A stretch of 64,000 nucleotides of DNA, from the NCBI GenBank assembly GCA_011050525.1, contig DRFO01000017.1:1-64000 (forward strand). The letters run 5' to 3'. The first letter of the stretch is position 1. Each line of letters opens with the position of its first letter. Below the pieces are notes generated by a model. The model searched no databases. It was given only the letters and a program-made list of their open reading frames with translations, and was not told the origin of the DNA. Of the stretch, positions 37,962 to 48,857 are shown one piece after another. This stretch comes from Halopseudomonas xinjiangensis. Lineage in GTDB: Bacteria; Pseudomonadota; Gammaproteobacteria; Pseudomonadales; Pseudomonadaceae. The translations under genes and the position numbers were made by a program.

Positions 37962-38602
37962 TACTGGAGATCCTTCTGTTTGGTACCGAATATCTTGTCG
38001 CCTGCATCGCCCAGGCCGGGGATGATATAACCGAGTTCGTTCAGGCGTTCATCGATGGACGCGGTGTAGATCTGTACGTCCGGGTGCGCCTTGTTGACGC
38101 GCTCGATGCCTTCCGGGGCGGCGACCAGCACCAATGCACGTATTTCGCGCGCGCCTGCCCGCTTGAGTAGATCAATGGTGGCAACCATTGAACCACCAGT
38201 TGCCAACATGGGATCGATGATCAAGGCAGTGCGTTGGTCCATTTCGCCGACGAGTTTCTCCACGTAGGTGTGGGCTTCCAGCGTCTCTTCGTTCCTCGCC
38301 AGCCCGATCACGCTGACCTTGGCGCTGGGTATAAGGCTGAGCACGCCATCAAGCATGCCGAGCCCAGCTCTCAGGATGGGAACGACCGTGACTTTTTTGC
38401 CGGCCAGCTTCTCAACCGTGACTTCGCCACACCAGCCTTGAATGCTAGTCTCCTCTACGGGCATGTCCTGGGTAGCTTCATAGGTTAGTAAAGAAGCCAC
38501 TTCCTGGGCGAGCTCGCGAAAATTCTTTGTGCTGATTTCGGCACGGCGCATGAGGCCGAGTTTGTGGCGTATCAGCGGATGGCGGATTTCTTTGACGTTC
38601 AT
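37961..38602 (-). CDS. upp: Uracil phosphoribosyltransferase
   Basis: A 213-residue enzyme making UMP from uracil and [18 protein letters not shown] at the start, [14 protein letters not shown], the PRPP loop [12 protein letters not shown] and the uracil-binding [16 protein letters not shown] are present. I use the ATG at 38602 (MNVKEIRHP), preceded by GAGAGCAAG; an ATG 15 nt upstream is possible. It is divergent from hpt with 189 bp between them. Confidence 0.95.
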   Translation of the reverse strand: MNVKEIRHPLIRHKLGLMRRAEISTKNFRELAQEVASLLTYEATQDMPVEETSIQGWCGEVTVEKLAGKKVTVVPILRAGLGMLDGVLSLIPSAKVSVIGLARNEETLEAHTYVEKLVGEMDQRTALIIDPMLATGGSMVATIDLLKRAGAREIRALVLVAAPEGIERVNKAHPDVQIYTASIDERLNELGYIIPGLGDAGDKIFGTKQKDLQ

Positions 38603-38791
38603 CAGGCTTGCTCTCATGCGGGGCGAGGAGTGAATCGCTTATAGCTTAGAGTTTTGCATCGGATAATTCCATGATCGCTTTAGGCCGCGGGTGTGCGGTA
38701 ATTCGTCGGGAAGCCCCGCAAGTGCTTGCCTTTGGCCGCCGGCATCAGTATTTTCTCGGCCCCTTCTATTAACCCTTTCCGGAGATTGTGC

Positions 38792-39349
38792 ATGTCCGTT
38801 GATCTCGAACACATCAAGCAAGTCATGGCCGAGGCCGACTGCCTGTTTACCGAGGCCGAGGTTCAAGCGGCCATGAACAAGATGGCAGCGGAAATGAATG
38901 AAGCGCTGGCGGACCGCAATCCGATTGTCTATAGCGTCATGAACGGCGGCCTGATCATCGCTGGCCAACTGGCGACGCGCCTCGATTTTCCCTTGGAACT
39001 CGGGTATCTGCATGCCACCCGGTACCGTAACAAGCTTACCGGTGGCGAGTTGTTCTGGAAGGCCCGTGCCGAGAATTCATTAGCTGATCGCACCGTCCTG
39101 ATTCTCGACGACATCCTCGATGAAGGGCACACGTTGGCGGCGATAGTCGAATATTGTCGTGACGCCGGGGCGAGCGAAGTGCTGACCGCCGTGCTATTGG
39201 ACAAGAAGCACGACCGCAAGGCCTATCCAGGCATGCGTGCTGATTTCACGGGTATGGAGGTTGAGGACCGCTATATCTTCGGTTTTGGGCTTGATTACAA
39301 GGGTTACTGGCGAAACGCTCCCGGCATCTTTGCACTCAAGGGCCATTAG
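38792..39349 (+). CDS. hpt: Hypoxanthine-guanine phosphoribosyltransferase
   Basis: A 185-residue purine-salvage enzyme forming IMP or GMP from base and PRPP. The PRPP loop VLILDDILDEGHTL and the flanking VMNGGLIIAG and LLDKKHDRK segments are typical of the Pseudomonas Hpt (PA4645-like). CGGAGA precedes the ATG at 38792; an in-frame extension to 38726 is not conserved. Together with upp/uraA it makes a salvage locus. Confidence 0.92.
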   Translation: MSVDLEHIKQVMAEADCLFTEAEVQAAMNKMAAEMNEALADRNPIVYSVMNGGLIIAGQLATRLDFPLELGYLHATRYRNKLTGGELFWKARAENSLADRTVLILDDILDEGHTLAAIVEYCRDAGASEVLTAVLLDKKHDRKAYPGMRADFTGMEVEDRYIFGFGLDYKGYWRNAPGIFALKGH

Positions 39350-39364
39350 GCGTGGGCTGGTTCG

Positions 39365-39400
39365 GCTGGCCATATCAGATAGAGGTTCCTGATGGCCAGC
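39365..39400 (+). other. Long intergenic hairpin after hpt
   Basis: GCTGGCCAT (39365-39373) pairs perfectly with ATGGCCAGC (39392-39400), and CAG/CTG extends the stem inside after a 2-nt bulge. It begins 15 nt after the hpt stop with no U-tract. It may act as a factor-dependent terminator or an mRNA 3'-end stabiliser. Confidence 0.45.
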
Positions 39401-39466
39401 TCTGGATGTATTGACAGCGTCGGGGTTGGGTGACACAACAGGTTTTTGACTGTTGCGGGTGAATTC

Positions 39467-39961
39467 ATGTCTGTCGACCGTAAAAGCCTAGTTGGCCTGT
39501 TTTTCGCCTTGCTGTGTACAGCATCAATGGCTGGTCCGGTCACGCTGGAGCACGACGAGTTCATGCCAGAGGATGTGTATGGCCTGCGCACCGACAAGCC
39601 TGACCAGATGCTCTTTCAGATCAGCAGCTATCGTCTCACCATAGGTAGCGAAGCACGTCCCGGTGGGCTGAACGACGCCTTGGCGGCGGGCGTCTGGCTG
39701 TTCGCCGAAGGACGATCACTGGCTGAAGGCAGTCCCGTTCGTCAGGCGCAGATCGAATTTCTGAACCCGGGCTCCCGACCGCGTCCGGCCCGGCTTGATC
39801 CTGCCACGCAGACCCTGTTCCTCTACTATCCGCTGGCTTACCTGGAAACGGTGTTGAGTCTGATAGACGCGCCAGGGCCTGCATATGTTCAGGCGCGCTT
39901 TTATGGCAACGGCACCATCTGGGCCGACCTGCATGCCGGCCCGATTGAGCTGAAGCGTTGA
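39467..39961 (+). CDS. Exported protein of unknown function
   Basis: A 164-residue protein with a signal peptide (KSLVGLFFALLCTASMAG) and a mature beta-rich domain with no motif I recognise. It contains one Cys only, in the leader, so it is periplasmic rather than a lipoprotein. I start at the ATG at 39467 after GGGTGA. Its stop lies about 70 nt before the PA4642-type gene. No function is proposed. Confidence 0.65.
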   Translation: MSVDRKSLVGLFFALLCTASMAGPVTLEHDEFMPEDVYGLRTDKPDQMLFQISSYRLTIGSEARPGGLNDALAAGVWLFAEGRSLAEGSPVRQAQIEFLNPGSRPRPARLDPATQTLFLYYPLAYLETVLSLIDAPGPAYVQARFYGNGTIWADLHAGPIELKR

Positions 39962-40032
39962 GGCTATGCTGGTGGCAGTCGGCCGAGGTGGTTACAATCT
40001 GCGGTCTGAAAATGCATTCCAGTGAGGTCATC

Positions 40033-40323
40033 GTGCGCAAAGACAAGCAAAAGGTTGTTGGGGAGCCCATTACCAACGAGCAGATCGCCGCGTTTCTGCA
40101 GGCGCGGCCCTACAGCGACGAGTCCGTCGATCAGCATATTCTGGTGCGCGCCTATCGCGGTTTGCGGGCAGAGGACTTTCAGGTCTTTCTGGAGATGTTC
40201 GTGGCGCAGGGCTACGACCTCAACGCGCTTGATGCCGATGGCAAGACGCTGCTGAGTGTCGTACGAACTCATGCCCAGTCAGAAGACTACGTGGCTGCCC
40301 TGGAAGCGGCTGGCGCGCGGTAG
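40033..40323 (+). CDS. PA4642-family small protein
   Basis: A 96-residue acidic protein. The pattern ITNEQIAAFLQARP, HILVRAYRGLRAEDFQVFLEMFVAQGYDLNALDADGKTLL resembles, from memory, the PA4642 family restricted to Pseudomonas relatives; the NALDADGKTLL turn is ankyrin-like. I choose the GTG at 40033, preceded by GAGG. A longer reading from 39958 overlaps the previous gene. The role is unknown. Confidence 0.65.
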   Translation: MRKDKQKVVGEPITNEQIAAFLQARPYSDESVDQHILVRAYRGLRAEDFQVFLEMFVAQGYDLNALDADGKTLLSVVRTHAQSEDYVAALEAAGAR

Positions 40324-40443
40324 CTCCGGCTTACAGACTGGGGCGGCTGGTTTAATCGGGACTATGCTGTGCAGTGGTTGCTGGGGAAATTGCCAAGGCA
40401 ACGCTTAATGTTGATTCATTCGTTCTTTCAGGAGTGGCGTGAC

Positions 40444-41028
40444 ATGTCGAATCGTGTGGGTATGCTGATTGTTGCCGCAATGGCCTTGGTTTTGGTGGGT
40501 TGCGCCCACAGTCCACAGCAGCTGAATGTTCAGCCCAAGGTGCAGGTGCCCTTGAATCCCGTCGCGCGCAATCAGCCGGTAACCGTTACGGTGCAGGACA
40601 CCCGCTCGTCCAAGGTAATGGGCACACGCGGGGGTATCTACCCCGACTCCAGCAGTCTCACCATCACTGATCAATCGATCCCGGCGATTCGTCTGCAGGT
40701 TGAACAATCTCTGCGTCAGCTCGGTTTTGTCGTGGTGGCGGAGGGCACTCCCAATGCGAACAATCTGACGGTCAACCTCGCCGAGCTGAGCTACAGCTCA
40801 CCAGCTGATGGCGCCTATGTAACCCAGGCTGACATCGGTGCGACCTTTGCCGCAGAAGCGCGCTCGATGAACCAGAGATACAACGGTCGTTACAGTGCCT
40901 CGGCCCAGCACCGTTTTGGCTACGCTCCCAACCAGGCAACCAACACCAAGCTGGTGACAGAAGTCATGAGCGATGCGCTTACCCGGGTGTTCCGCGATCC
41001 TTCCATTGTTCAGATCCTTCAGCAGTAA
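40444..41028 (+). CDS. YajG-family lipoprotein
   Basis: A 194-residue lipoprotein with lipobox LVGC at residue 19-20 of MSNRVGMLIVAAMALVLVGC. The mature part follows the YajG pattern: VTVTVQDTRSSKVMGTRGG, AIRLQVEQSLRQLGF and TVNLAELSYS. It is probably anchored in the outer membrane; the molecular role is unknown. AGGAG lies 10 nt before the ATG at 40444. Confidence 0.85.
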   Translation: MSNRVGMLIVAAMALVLVGCAHSPQQLNVQPKVQVPLNPVARNQPVTVTVQDTRSSKVMGTRGGIYPDSSSLTITDQSIPAIRLQVEQSLRQLGFVVVAEGTPNANNLTVNLAELSYSSPADGAYVTQADIGATFAAEARSMNQRYNGRYSASAQHRFGYAPNQATNTKLVTEVMSDALTRVFRDPSIVQILQQ

Positions 41029-41040
41029 CAGCCCCCAAGT

Positions 41041-41071
41041 AAAAAGGCCTGCCGGTTGGCAGGCCTTTTAG
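41041..41071 (+). terminator. Bidirectional terminator between yajG and betT
   Basis: AAAAGGCCTGCC-GGTT-GGCAGGCCTTTT is a perfect stem flanked by A and T runs. It lies 12 nt after the yajG stop and 46 nt from the end of the convergent betT, and can serve both. Confidence 0.92.
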
Positions 41072-41116
41072 CTCGCTACCGCTGAGTTATAGCCGGTAGC
41101 CAGTTTGCCCTCTGCA

Positions 41117-43177
41117 TCATGACGGGTTGGCGTCCGGACGGGGGCCATGCAGCATCTCGTCGTGCTCGGCCATGTTCCACGGCAAAACGCCTGGAGATAT
41201 GTGCAGGAAGTGCAGATATTTCTCGAAGTGATCCAGAATGTCACCTATCAGTTCGTGCTCTTCATAGCCGTACACGTCATAGGTCTGTCCACCCCTGCGC
41301 AGGAATACCTCGGCCCGGTAATACTGAGCGTCGCCGTCCCGATTGCGGTCCTGTGCGGGAAACGCGTAGTTGGGGCGAGCGTACTCTCGCAGACGGACTT
41401 CATAGATAAAATCTGTCTGATCGGGTTTTACCACCTCGATATAGGCGCGCACCAGTTCCGGATCGTAACGCGCCTCTGCGGGCCATCCTTGCTCGACAAG
41501 GTTGCGGGCAAGGCGCTCCATGCTCTGGGTGGCCGTCACGGAGATGAACTCCGCCACCTCAACCCGTGCCGGGAAATTGAGAATCCCTGTGATGCGCTTC
41601 TTCCACAACGCGGAAGAGCTGCCGCTTCCGTGGCGACCCGCCTGCATATGATGTAGCAGACTGGTGTTCCGGTGACCTTCGATGACCAAGGCCCGCCACA
41701 TGCCTACCGCCGCGACCAGCATGATGATTGCAAACGGCAAGGCACTGGCGATGGTCATTGTCTGCAATGCGCTGAGTCCGCCAGCCAATAGCAGTACCGA
41801 GGCTACGGCGCCCTCCAATATCGCCCAGAAAGCACGTTGCCAGGCCGGGGTGGCCATGGTGCCGCCGGACGCCAGCGAATCAATTACCAGAGAGCCTGAG
41901 TCGGACGAGGTAACAAAGAAAGTAATAATCAATATGACCGTAATGAATGAAACGATTGAGGTGAAAGGCAGACGCTCATACAACTTGAACAGAGCAATAG
42001 CTGTGTCGTTCTGCACCTCGTTGATCAGCGCGGTGTAGCCCTCGTTCATGATCAGATGCAGGGCAGTGTCGCCAAAGATGGAAAACCACAGAAAGGTAAA
42101 GATCGTCGGTACCAACATGACACCCATTACGAACTGACGAATCGTCCGGCCGCGGCTGATCTTGGCGATGAAAAGCCCCACAAAAGGCGCCCAGGCTATC
42201 GTCCAGCCAAAAATGAACAGCGTCCAGTTGCCTATCCAGTCACTGCGGGTATAGGCCTGAAGGTTGAAGGTTCGCTCGATGATATTGTTCAGATAGCTGC
42301 CGGTGTTCTGCAGGAACGCTTCCAGGATCAGGATTGACGGCCCGACCAGGAAGACGAAAACCATCAGTGCAACGGCAAGCACCATGTTCAGTATCGACAG
42401 GTTCTTCACGCCCTTATCCAGTCCCGCTACCACCGAGATGAGCGCCAGCCCAGTTATCACCGCAATGGCTATGATCTGCACCATGGTGCTGACGGGGATC
42501 TGCGGCCACAGATAATTAAGCCCGGCATTGATCTGCGCTACCGACAGACCCAGCGTAGTGGCAATTCCAAACAGGGTGCCGAGGATCGCGAAAACGTCGA
42601 CGGTATGCCCGATGGGTCCGTAGATACGGTCACCGATCAGAGGATAAAGAGCGGAGCGAATCGACAGAGGCAAGCCGTGGCGGAAGGCGAAATAGGCCAA
42701 CACCAGGCCCACCAGCCCGTAGATCGCCCAGATATGAAAGCCCCAGTGGAAAAAGGCGATCTGCATAGCCTGCTTGGCCGAGTCCACCGTTTCAGCCGCC
42801 CCGGCAGGCGGTGCAGCATAGTGAAGTACCGGCTCGGCTACACCGAAAAACAGTAGGGCAATACCGTAACCTGCCGAGAAGAGCATGGCGAACCAGGCTG
42901 GAAAGCTGTATTGCGGCTCTGAATGATCAGGACCCAGTTTGATCTGCCCCCATTTGCTGAACGCTATCAGCACGATGAATACCAGAAATATCGCAACCGC
43001 CAGCATGTAGAACCAGCCAAACGTCTTGGTGATATAGGCGAGAGTGGAGGAAAACACTTGCCCCGCTAGTTCAGGACTGCTGACGGTTCCTATCACCAGC
43101 AATAGCGTTACGATTACGGCCGGTGCGAATACCGGTACCAGAATGGTCGACTTCCATGCAGGATTTTTAGCCGTCAT
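41117..43177 (-). CDS. betT: BCCT-family choline/betaine transporter (BetT-like)
   Basis: A 686-residue inner-membrane symporter with 12 hydrophobic segments. The BCCT signature WTIAWAPFVGLFIAKISRGRTIRQF and the substrate-path segment FFHWGFHIWAIYGLVGL are present. A hydrophilic cytoplasmic tail of about 150 residues (from ARVEVAEF to the end) is typical of BetT, where it tunes osmotic activation. I start at the ATG at 43177, after AAGGAA; a longer reading to 43282 is not family-like. The likely substrate is choline, but betaine or carnitine is possible. No bet genes are adjacent. Confidence 0.87.
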   Translation of the reverse strand: MTAKNPAWKSTILVPVFAPAVIVTLLLVIGTVSSPELAGQVFSSTLAYITKTFGWFYMLAVAIFLVFIVLIAFSKWGQIKLGPDHSEPQYSFPAWFAMLFSAGYGIALLFFGVAEPVLHYAAPPAGAAETVDSAKQAMQIAFFHWGFHIWAIYGLVGLVLAYFAFRHGLPLSIRSALYPLIGDRIYGPIGHTVDVFAILGTLFGIATTLGLSVAQINAGLNYLWPQIPVSTMVQIIAIAVITGLALISVVAGLDKGVKNLSILNMVLAVALMVFVFLVGPSILILEAFLQNTGSYLNNIIERTFNLQAYTRSDWIGNWTLFIFGWTIAWAPFVGLFIAKISRGRTIRQFVMGVMLVPTIFTFLWFSIFGDTALHLIMNEGYTALINEVQNDTAIALFKLYERLPFTSIVSFITVILIITFFVTSSDSGSLVIDSLASGGTMATPAWQRAFWAILEGAVASVLLLAGGLSALQTMTIASALPFAIIMLVAAVGMWRALVIEGHRNTSLLHHMQAGRHGSGSSSALWKKRITGILNFPARVEVAEFISVTATQSMERLARNLVEQGWPAEARYDPELVRAYIEVVKPDQTDFIYEVRLREYARPNYAFPAQDRNRDGDAQYYRAEVFLRRGGQTYDVYGYEEHELIGDILDHFEKYLHFLHISPGVLPWNMAEHDEMLHGPRPDANPS

Positions 43178-43371
43178 TGAAGATTCCTTATGGTCTGTTT
43201 TATCAGGAGGTGGCGATCTTCCTTTTGAATGTTGCCGGTCCGGCTCTTGCCTGGCGGCGCTTGCGCTTAAGCGTTGGAACACAGTATAGCGGCTCTGTCG
43301 CAGTGGGGGCCCGAACGGGAAGAATAGCTCGGTGATATGCGAAAGGGCGGGCGGTGATGCTGAGCCAATGG

Positions 43372-43391
43372 ATTCCCGCCTTCGCGGGAAT
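43372..43391. repeat. Dispersed palindromic repeat (VIPAKAGIH type)
   Basis: ATTCCCGC-CTTC-GCGGGAAT is a perfect 8-bp inverted repeat inside the common gamma-proteobacterial sequence GGATTCCCGCCTTCGCGGG. Read on the minus strand it encodes the artefactual peptide VIPAKAGIH found in many genomes. It sits in the 555-bp gap between betT and rlpA, which otherwise contains only the tandem array. Confidence 0.8.
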
Positions 43392-43442
43392 GACGAGGCT
43401 GGGAGGTGCTAAACCCAGCACGGAGGGTTAGTGACGGGCATT

Positions 43443-43711
43443 GCGGATTAGTGGTTGGAATGATGATAGCGACAGGTATGGCGGGTTAGTGGCTGGAATG
43501 ATGATAGTGACGGGTATGGCGGATTAGTGGTTGGAATGATGGCTGTGGCGGGCACGGGAGCAAGTGACTGGAATGATAGCTGGATGTCGTGTCGGTCCTG
43601 GCGGGTTAAATGGTTGGGAGGATGTAGCGGGAATGGCGAGTTAGTGTCGAGTAATAAGTGGGTGGCGGGAATGGCGGATTAATCGCGGGATAACGAGCTA
43701 ATCGCGAGAAC
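43443..43711. repeat. Degenerate tandem array with a 38-bp period
   Basis: Three adjacent units at 43443-43480, 43481-43518 and 43519-43556 are each exactly 38 bp and begin GCGGRTTAGTGGYTGGAATG. They are followed by decayed units starting at 43557, 43601, 43636 and 43674 (lengths 44, 35, 38 and about 38). The GGAATGA core resembles the arm of the neighbouring palindromic repeat, which may be its origin. It has no spacers, so it is not a CRISPR array. It separates betT from rlpA. Confidence 0.8.
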
Positions 43712-43732
43712 GAGGGGCAGTCCCACCCACCG

Positions 43733-44140
43733 TCAGGAGTCTTCCTCGCAGGCCCGCACTCTGACCCTGACGCTTCCGGAATTGATCATGCCGATTTCCT
43801 GCGCTGCGCGCCGCGAGAGATCAATGATGCGGCCACCGGTAAAGGGGCCGCGATCGTTGATCTCAACCATCACGCTGCGCTGGTTGCGCATATTGGTTAC
43901 GCACACCAGCGTGCCGAAGGGCAAGTCTGGATGTGCGGCGGTCAAGGCCGTCTGATCGTACTTCTGTCCGCTCGCAGTCTGCCTGCCATGCAATCGCGAG
44001 GAATAGAACGAAGCCTTGCCTTCCTCATTGCGAACTTCCGGTTCGGAGTTGGATGACGCCTCGTTGCTGCAAGCTGCAACAAGGGCCATGAGCAGCACGG
44101 CGGCGCTTGCGCGTCGTCCCTTGCCATGTTCCGACGTCAA
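43733..44140 (-). CDS. RlpA-like septal ring lytic transglycosylase family lipoprotein
   Basis: A 135-residue lipoprotein with lipobox LVAAC and a double-psi beta-barrel domain: [50 protein letters not shown]. The His and Asp (AAH, NDRGP) implicated in RlpA glycan cleavage are present. It lacks the C-terminal SPOR domain of canonical RlpA, so denuded-glycan targeting would be absent. The ATG overlaps the gatB stop by 4 nt. Confidence 0.85.
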   Translation of the reverse strand: MTSEHGKGRRASAAVLLMALVAACSNEASSNSEPEVRNEEGKASFYSSRLHGRQTASGQKYDQTALTAAHPDLPFGTLVCVTNMRNQRSVMVEINDRGPFTGGRIIDLSRRAAQEIGMINSGSVRVRVRACEEDS

Positions 44141-45582
44141 TCTTCGAGTTTCCTGCGCAGCAGCTCATTGACCTGTTGCGGGTTGGCCTTGCCCTTTGAG
44201 GCTTTCATGGCCTGCCCGACGAAGAATCCGAACATTTTCCCGCGCTTGGCCTCATCGCTGTCGCGGTATTGCTGCACCTGCCCGGCGTTGGCAGCGAGCA
44301 CCTCATCCAGCATGTTCTCGATGGCGTTGCTGTCAGTAACCTGTTCAAGTCCCTGGGATTTGATGATCGCATCCGCATCGCCTTTTCCGGCTGCCATCGC
44401 TTCGAACACCATTTTGGCGATCTTGCCCGAGATCGTATTGTCCTTGATACGCAGAAGCATCTTACCGAGCTGGCTGCCGCTGACAGGTGATTGTTCGATA
44501 TCCAGGCCTTCCTTGTTGAGCAGGCTCGACAGCTCGCCCATTACCCAGTTGGCGGCCAGCTTGGCGTCAGTGCAGACCTTCTGCACCTCCTCGAAGTAAT
44601 CGGCCATTTCCCGGCTAGCGGAAAGGACACTGGCATCGTATACGGAAAGCCCGAATTCGCGTTGGAAACGCTCACGCTTTTGCTGCGGAAGCTCTGGTAG
44701 CTCACCGCGCACTTCTTCGATGAAAGCTGCCTCGATGATGATAGGCAGCAGGTCGGGATCAGGGAAGTAGCGATAGTCGTTGGCTTCCTCCTTGCTCCGC
44801 ATGGATCGTGTTTCGTCCTTGTTGGGATCGTACAGCCGGGTTTCCTGAACCACCTTGCCGCCGTCTTCGATGAGTTCGATCTGGCGCTGGACTTCGGTAT
44901 TGATGGCTTTTTCGATGAAGCGGAACGAGTTGACGTTCTTGATTTCGCAACGGGTACCGAATTCTTCCTGACCCTTGGGACGAATCGACACGTTGCAATC
45001 GCAGCGCAGGGAGCCTTCGGCCATGTTGCCGTCGCAGATGCCCAGGTAGCGTACCAGCGAATGTATGGTCTTGGCGTAGGCCACGGCTTCCTTGGCGCTG
45101 CGCATGTCCGGTTCGGAAACGATTTCCAGCAGCGGAGTGCCGGCGCGGTTGAGATCGATGCCGCTCATGCCATGGAAGTCTTCATGCAGGCTTTTGCCGG
45201 CGTCTTCCTCCAGGTGAGCCCGCGTGACCCCGACGCGCTTGATACTGCCGTCATCCAGCGTGATATCAATAAACCCCTTGCCGACGATCGGCAAGTCCAT
45301 CTGGCTGATCTGATAACCCTTGGGCAAGTCCGGGTAGAAATAATTTTTCCGGGCGAACACGTTGGTTGTGCCGATCTGGGCATCGATGGCCAGACCGAAT
45401 TTCACGGCATTGCGCACCGCCTGTTTGTTCAGTACCGGCAAGGTGCCGGGCATGCCCAGGTCAATCAGACTGGCCTGGATATTGGGCTCTGCGCCAAAGG
45501 TGGTTGCGCTGCCGGAAAAAATCTTCGAGGCGGTTGTGAGCTGGGCGTGGATTTCCAGCCCGATAACGATTTCCCATTGCAT
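44137..45582 (-). CDS. gatB: Asp-tRNA(Asn)/Glu-tRNA(Gln) amidotransferase subunit B
   Basis: A 481-residue subunit that binds and phosphorylates misacylated tRNA in the GatCAB transamidosome. [12 protein letters not shown] at the N-terminus, [10 protein letters not shown], the [18 protein letters not shown]-like block and the C-terminal YqeY domain are present. It is third in gatC-gatA-gatB with an 18-nt gap to gatA. Confidence 0.96.
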   Translation of the reverse strand: MQWEIVIGLEIHAQLTTASKIFSGSATTFGAEPNIQASLIDLGMPGTLPVLNKQAVRNAVKFGLAIDAQIGTTNVFARKNYFYPDLPKGYQISQMDLPIVGKGFIDITLDDGSIKRVGVTRAHLEEDAGKSLHEDFHGMSGIDLNRAGTPLLEIVSEPDMRSAKEAVAYAKTIHSLVRYLGICDGNMAEGSLRCDCNVSIRPKGQEEFGTRCEIKNVNSFRFIEKAINTEVQRQIELIEDGGKVVQETRLYDPNKDETRSMRSKEEANDYRYFPDPDLLPIIIEAAFIEEVRGELPELPQQKRERFQREFGLSVYDASVLSASREMADYFEEVQKVCTDAKLAANWVMGELSSLLNKEGLDIEQSPVSGSQLGKMLLRIKDNTISGKIAKMVFEAMAAGKGDADAIIKSQGLEQVTDSNAIENMLDEVLAANAGQVQQYRDSDEAKRGKMFGFFVGQAMKASKGKANPQQVNELLRRKLED

Positions 45583-45600
45583 AATCTGTCCTCAGTCCTC

Positions 45601-47052
45601 TCAGTAACCGGCCGGGGCGCGGTGATGCCAGTCGGTAACCTGCTGGTACTGGTGCGCGATGTTCAACAGGCGAGCTTCGCTGAAATAGGGGCCGAGCAGT
45701 TGCATGCCCAGCGGCAAACCCTGGGCAAAGCCAGCGGGCAATGCGATGCCGGGCACGCCGGCAAGGTTGGCGGTGATGGTGTAGATGTCGGTCAGGTAAA
45801 GGCTGACCGGATCATCGATCTTTTCGCCAATCTTGAACGGCGGAGTAGGCGAGGTAGGGCAAAGAATCACATCAACCTGCTCGTAGGCCGCCAGGAAATC
45901 GTTCTTGATCAGGCGGCGAATCTTCTGAGCCTGCAGATAGTAGGCGTCGTAATAACCGGCCGACAACGCGTAGGCACCGACCATGATGCGGCGCTTTACC
46001 TCATCGCCGAAGCCCTCACCGCGGGAGCGCTTGTACAGATCGGTCAGATCAGACGGATTCTCGCAACGATAACCGAAACGTACACCGTCGAAACGCGACA
46101 GGTTGGAGGACGCTTCGGCTGGCGCGATCACGTAATAGGCCGGAATCGCCAACTCGGCGTTCGGCAGGCTTATTTCTTTTATCTCCGCACCCAGCGTCTG
46201 GAACTGCTTGACCGCGGCGTGAATCGCATCAGCGGTAGCGGCGTCCAGACCGCTGGCGAAATATTCCTTTGGCAAACCGATGCGCAAGCCTTTCAACGGT
46301 GCGTTGAGTTCTGCTGTGTAGTTGCTAACCGGCTCGTCCACGCTGGTCGAGTCCTTGGCATCGAAGCCGGCCATTACCTGCATCATGATTGCACAGTCTT
46401 CAGCCGTGCGCGCCATGGGACCGCCCTGGTCCAGGCTCGAGGCGTAGGCAATCATGCCCCAACGCGATACCCGGCCGTAGGTTGGCTTGAGACCGGTCAG
46501 GGCAGTGAAACCTGCCGGTTGACGTATCGAGCCGCCGGTATCCGTGCCGGTGGCACCCGCGCACAGACGAGCGGCCACAGCGGCGGCAGAACCGCCGGAT
46601 GAACCACCCGGCACCCGCTCGGTGTCCCAGGGATTGCGCGTTGGGCCATAGAAGCTCGACTCGGTGGAGGAGCCCATGGCGAATTCATCCAGGTTGGTCT
46701 TGCCCAGGGTGACAGCCCCTGCTTCGATGAACCGGGCGGTGACGGTCGATTCGTAGGGCGCTATGAAGTTGTCGAGCATCTTCGAGCCGCAACTGGTGCG
46801 CACGCCCTGGGTGCAGAACAGGTCTTTGTGGGCCAGCGGTATGCCGGTGAGAGGGGTCGCGCTGCCTGCTGCGATGCGTGCATCGGCAGCCTTTGCCTGC
46901 TCAAGCGCCAGATCAGCGGTCACAGTGATGTAGCTGTTCAGCGTCTGGTCGAACTGTTCTATGCGCTGGAGATAGTGCTGGGTCAACTCGACACTGGAAA
47001 TCGTTTTGCTCTGCAGAGCCTGGGACAATGCGGCCAGGGTTTTATCATGCAT
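45601..47052 (-). CDS. gatA: Asp-tRNA(Asn)/Glu-tRNA(Gln) amidotransferase subunit A
   Basis: A 483-residue amidase that supplies ammonia from glutamine. The amidase signature [31 protein letters not shown] carries the catalytic Ser-cisSer, with Lys in PLAHKDLF. I start at the ATG at 47052 ([10 protein letters not shown]), preceded by AGAGAC; a 12-residue upstream extension is not conserved. The gap to gatC is 28 nt. Confidence 0.95.
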   Translation of the reverse strand: MHDKTLAALSQALQSKTISSVELTQHYLQRIEQFDQTLNSYITVTADLALEQAKAADARIAAGSATPLTGIPLAHKDLFCTQGVRTSCGSKMLDNFIAPYESTVTARFIEAGAVTLGKTNLDEFAMGSSTESSFYGPTRNPWDTERVPGGSSGGSAAAVAARLCAGATGTDTGGSIRQPAGFTALTGLKPTYGRVSRWGMIAYASSLDQGGPMARTAEDCAIMMQVMAGFDAKDSTSVDEPVSNYTAELNAPLKGLRIGLPKEYFASGLDAATADAIHAAVKQFQTLGAEIKEISLPNAELAIPAYYVIAPAEASSNLSRFDGVRFGYRCENPSDLTDLYKRSRGEGFGDEVKRRIMVGAYALSAGYYDAYYLQAQKIRRLIKNDFLAAYEQVDVILCPTSPTPPFKIGEKIDDPVSLYLTDIYTITANLAGVPGIALPAGFAQGLPLGMQLLGPYFSEARLLNIAHQYQQVTDWHHRAPAGY

Positions 47053-47080
47053 GGTGATGTCTCTTGTCGGTACGCAGCGG

Positions 47081-47368
47081 TTATTCAATCACCTGAGGAA
47101 CCAGATACAGGCCCTCTTGGGTGGCGGGAGCAATAGCCTGAAAGGCTTCACGCTGATTCGACTCTGTCACCAGATCGTCGCGCAGGCGTTGAGTGGTTTC
47201 CAGAGGGTGCGCCAGCGGAACGATTCCCTGGGTATCGACAGCCTGCATCTTATCGATCAACTCCAGGATTCCGGACAGTTTGGCCGTGGTGGCTGCGATG
47301 TCCTCATCATTTATGGCGATACGGGCCAGATGAGCTATGTTTTCCACATCTGTGCGGTTTAAGGCCAT
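47081..47368 (-). CDS. gatC: Asp-tRNA(Asn)/Glu-tRNA(Gln) amidotransferase subunit C
   Basis: A 95-residue subunit that clamps GatA to Gat[19 protein letters not shown] at the start and the VPQVIE tail fit GatC. GGAG lies 8 nt before the ATG. It is the first gene of the operon and divergent from mreB. Confidence 0.93.
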   Translation of the reverse strand: MALNRTDVENIAHLARIAINDEDIAATTAKLSGILELIDKMQAVDTQGIVPLAHPLETTQRLRDDLVTESNQREAFQAIAPATQEGLYLVPQVIE

Positions 47369-48714
<1,346 letters not shown>

Positions 48715-48857
48715 GTCGCTTGCTGTCGCATGGTATCCCCGGAGGCCACCGCCCCGGGGTGCATGGAGCCTCGCTTGTTGCAATTGTGTTGCAGGCGCGG
48801 CTCATTGGAATCGCCTCTCGGCACTTTTGAGTAGCAAGGGTTTGTGAGGAGCACGCC

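Noticed and set aside
43203-43421. Small minus-strand reading frame containing VIPAKAGIH
   Set aside because: This peptide is the well-known translation of a dispersed palindromic repeat, not a real gene.
43443-43711. Possible CRISPR array
   Set aside because: Repeat units follow each other directly with no unique spacers, and no cas genes are present.
45061-46602. 513-codon plus-strand open frame opposite gatB and gatA
   Set aside because: It is antisense to two strongly identified genes and has no recognisable domain; long antisense frames are expected at this GC content.
48738-48762. CCCCGG/CCGGGG hairpin after mreB as a terminator
   Set aside because: It lacks a U-tract and termination there would cut off mreC and mreD, which are normally co-transcribed.
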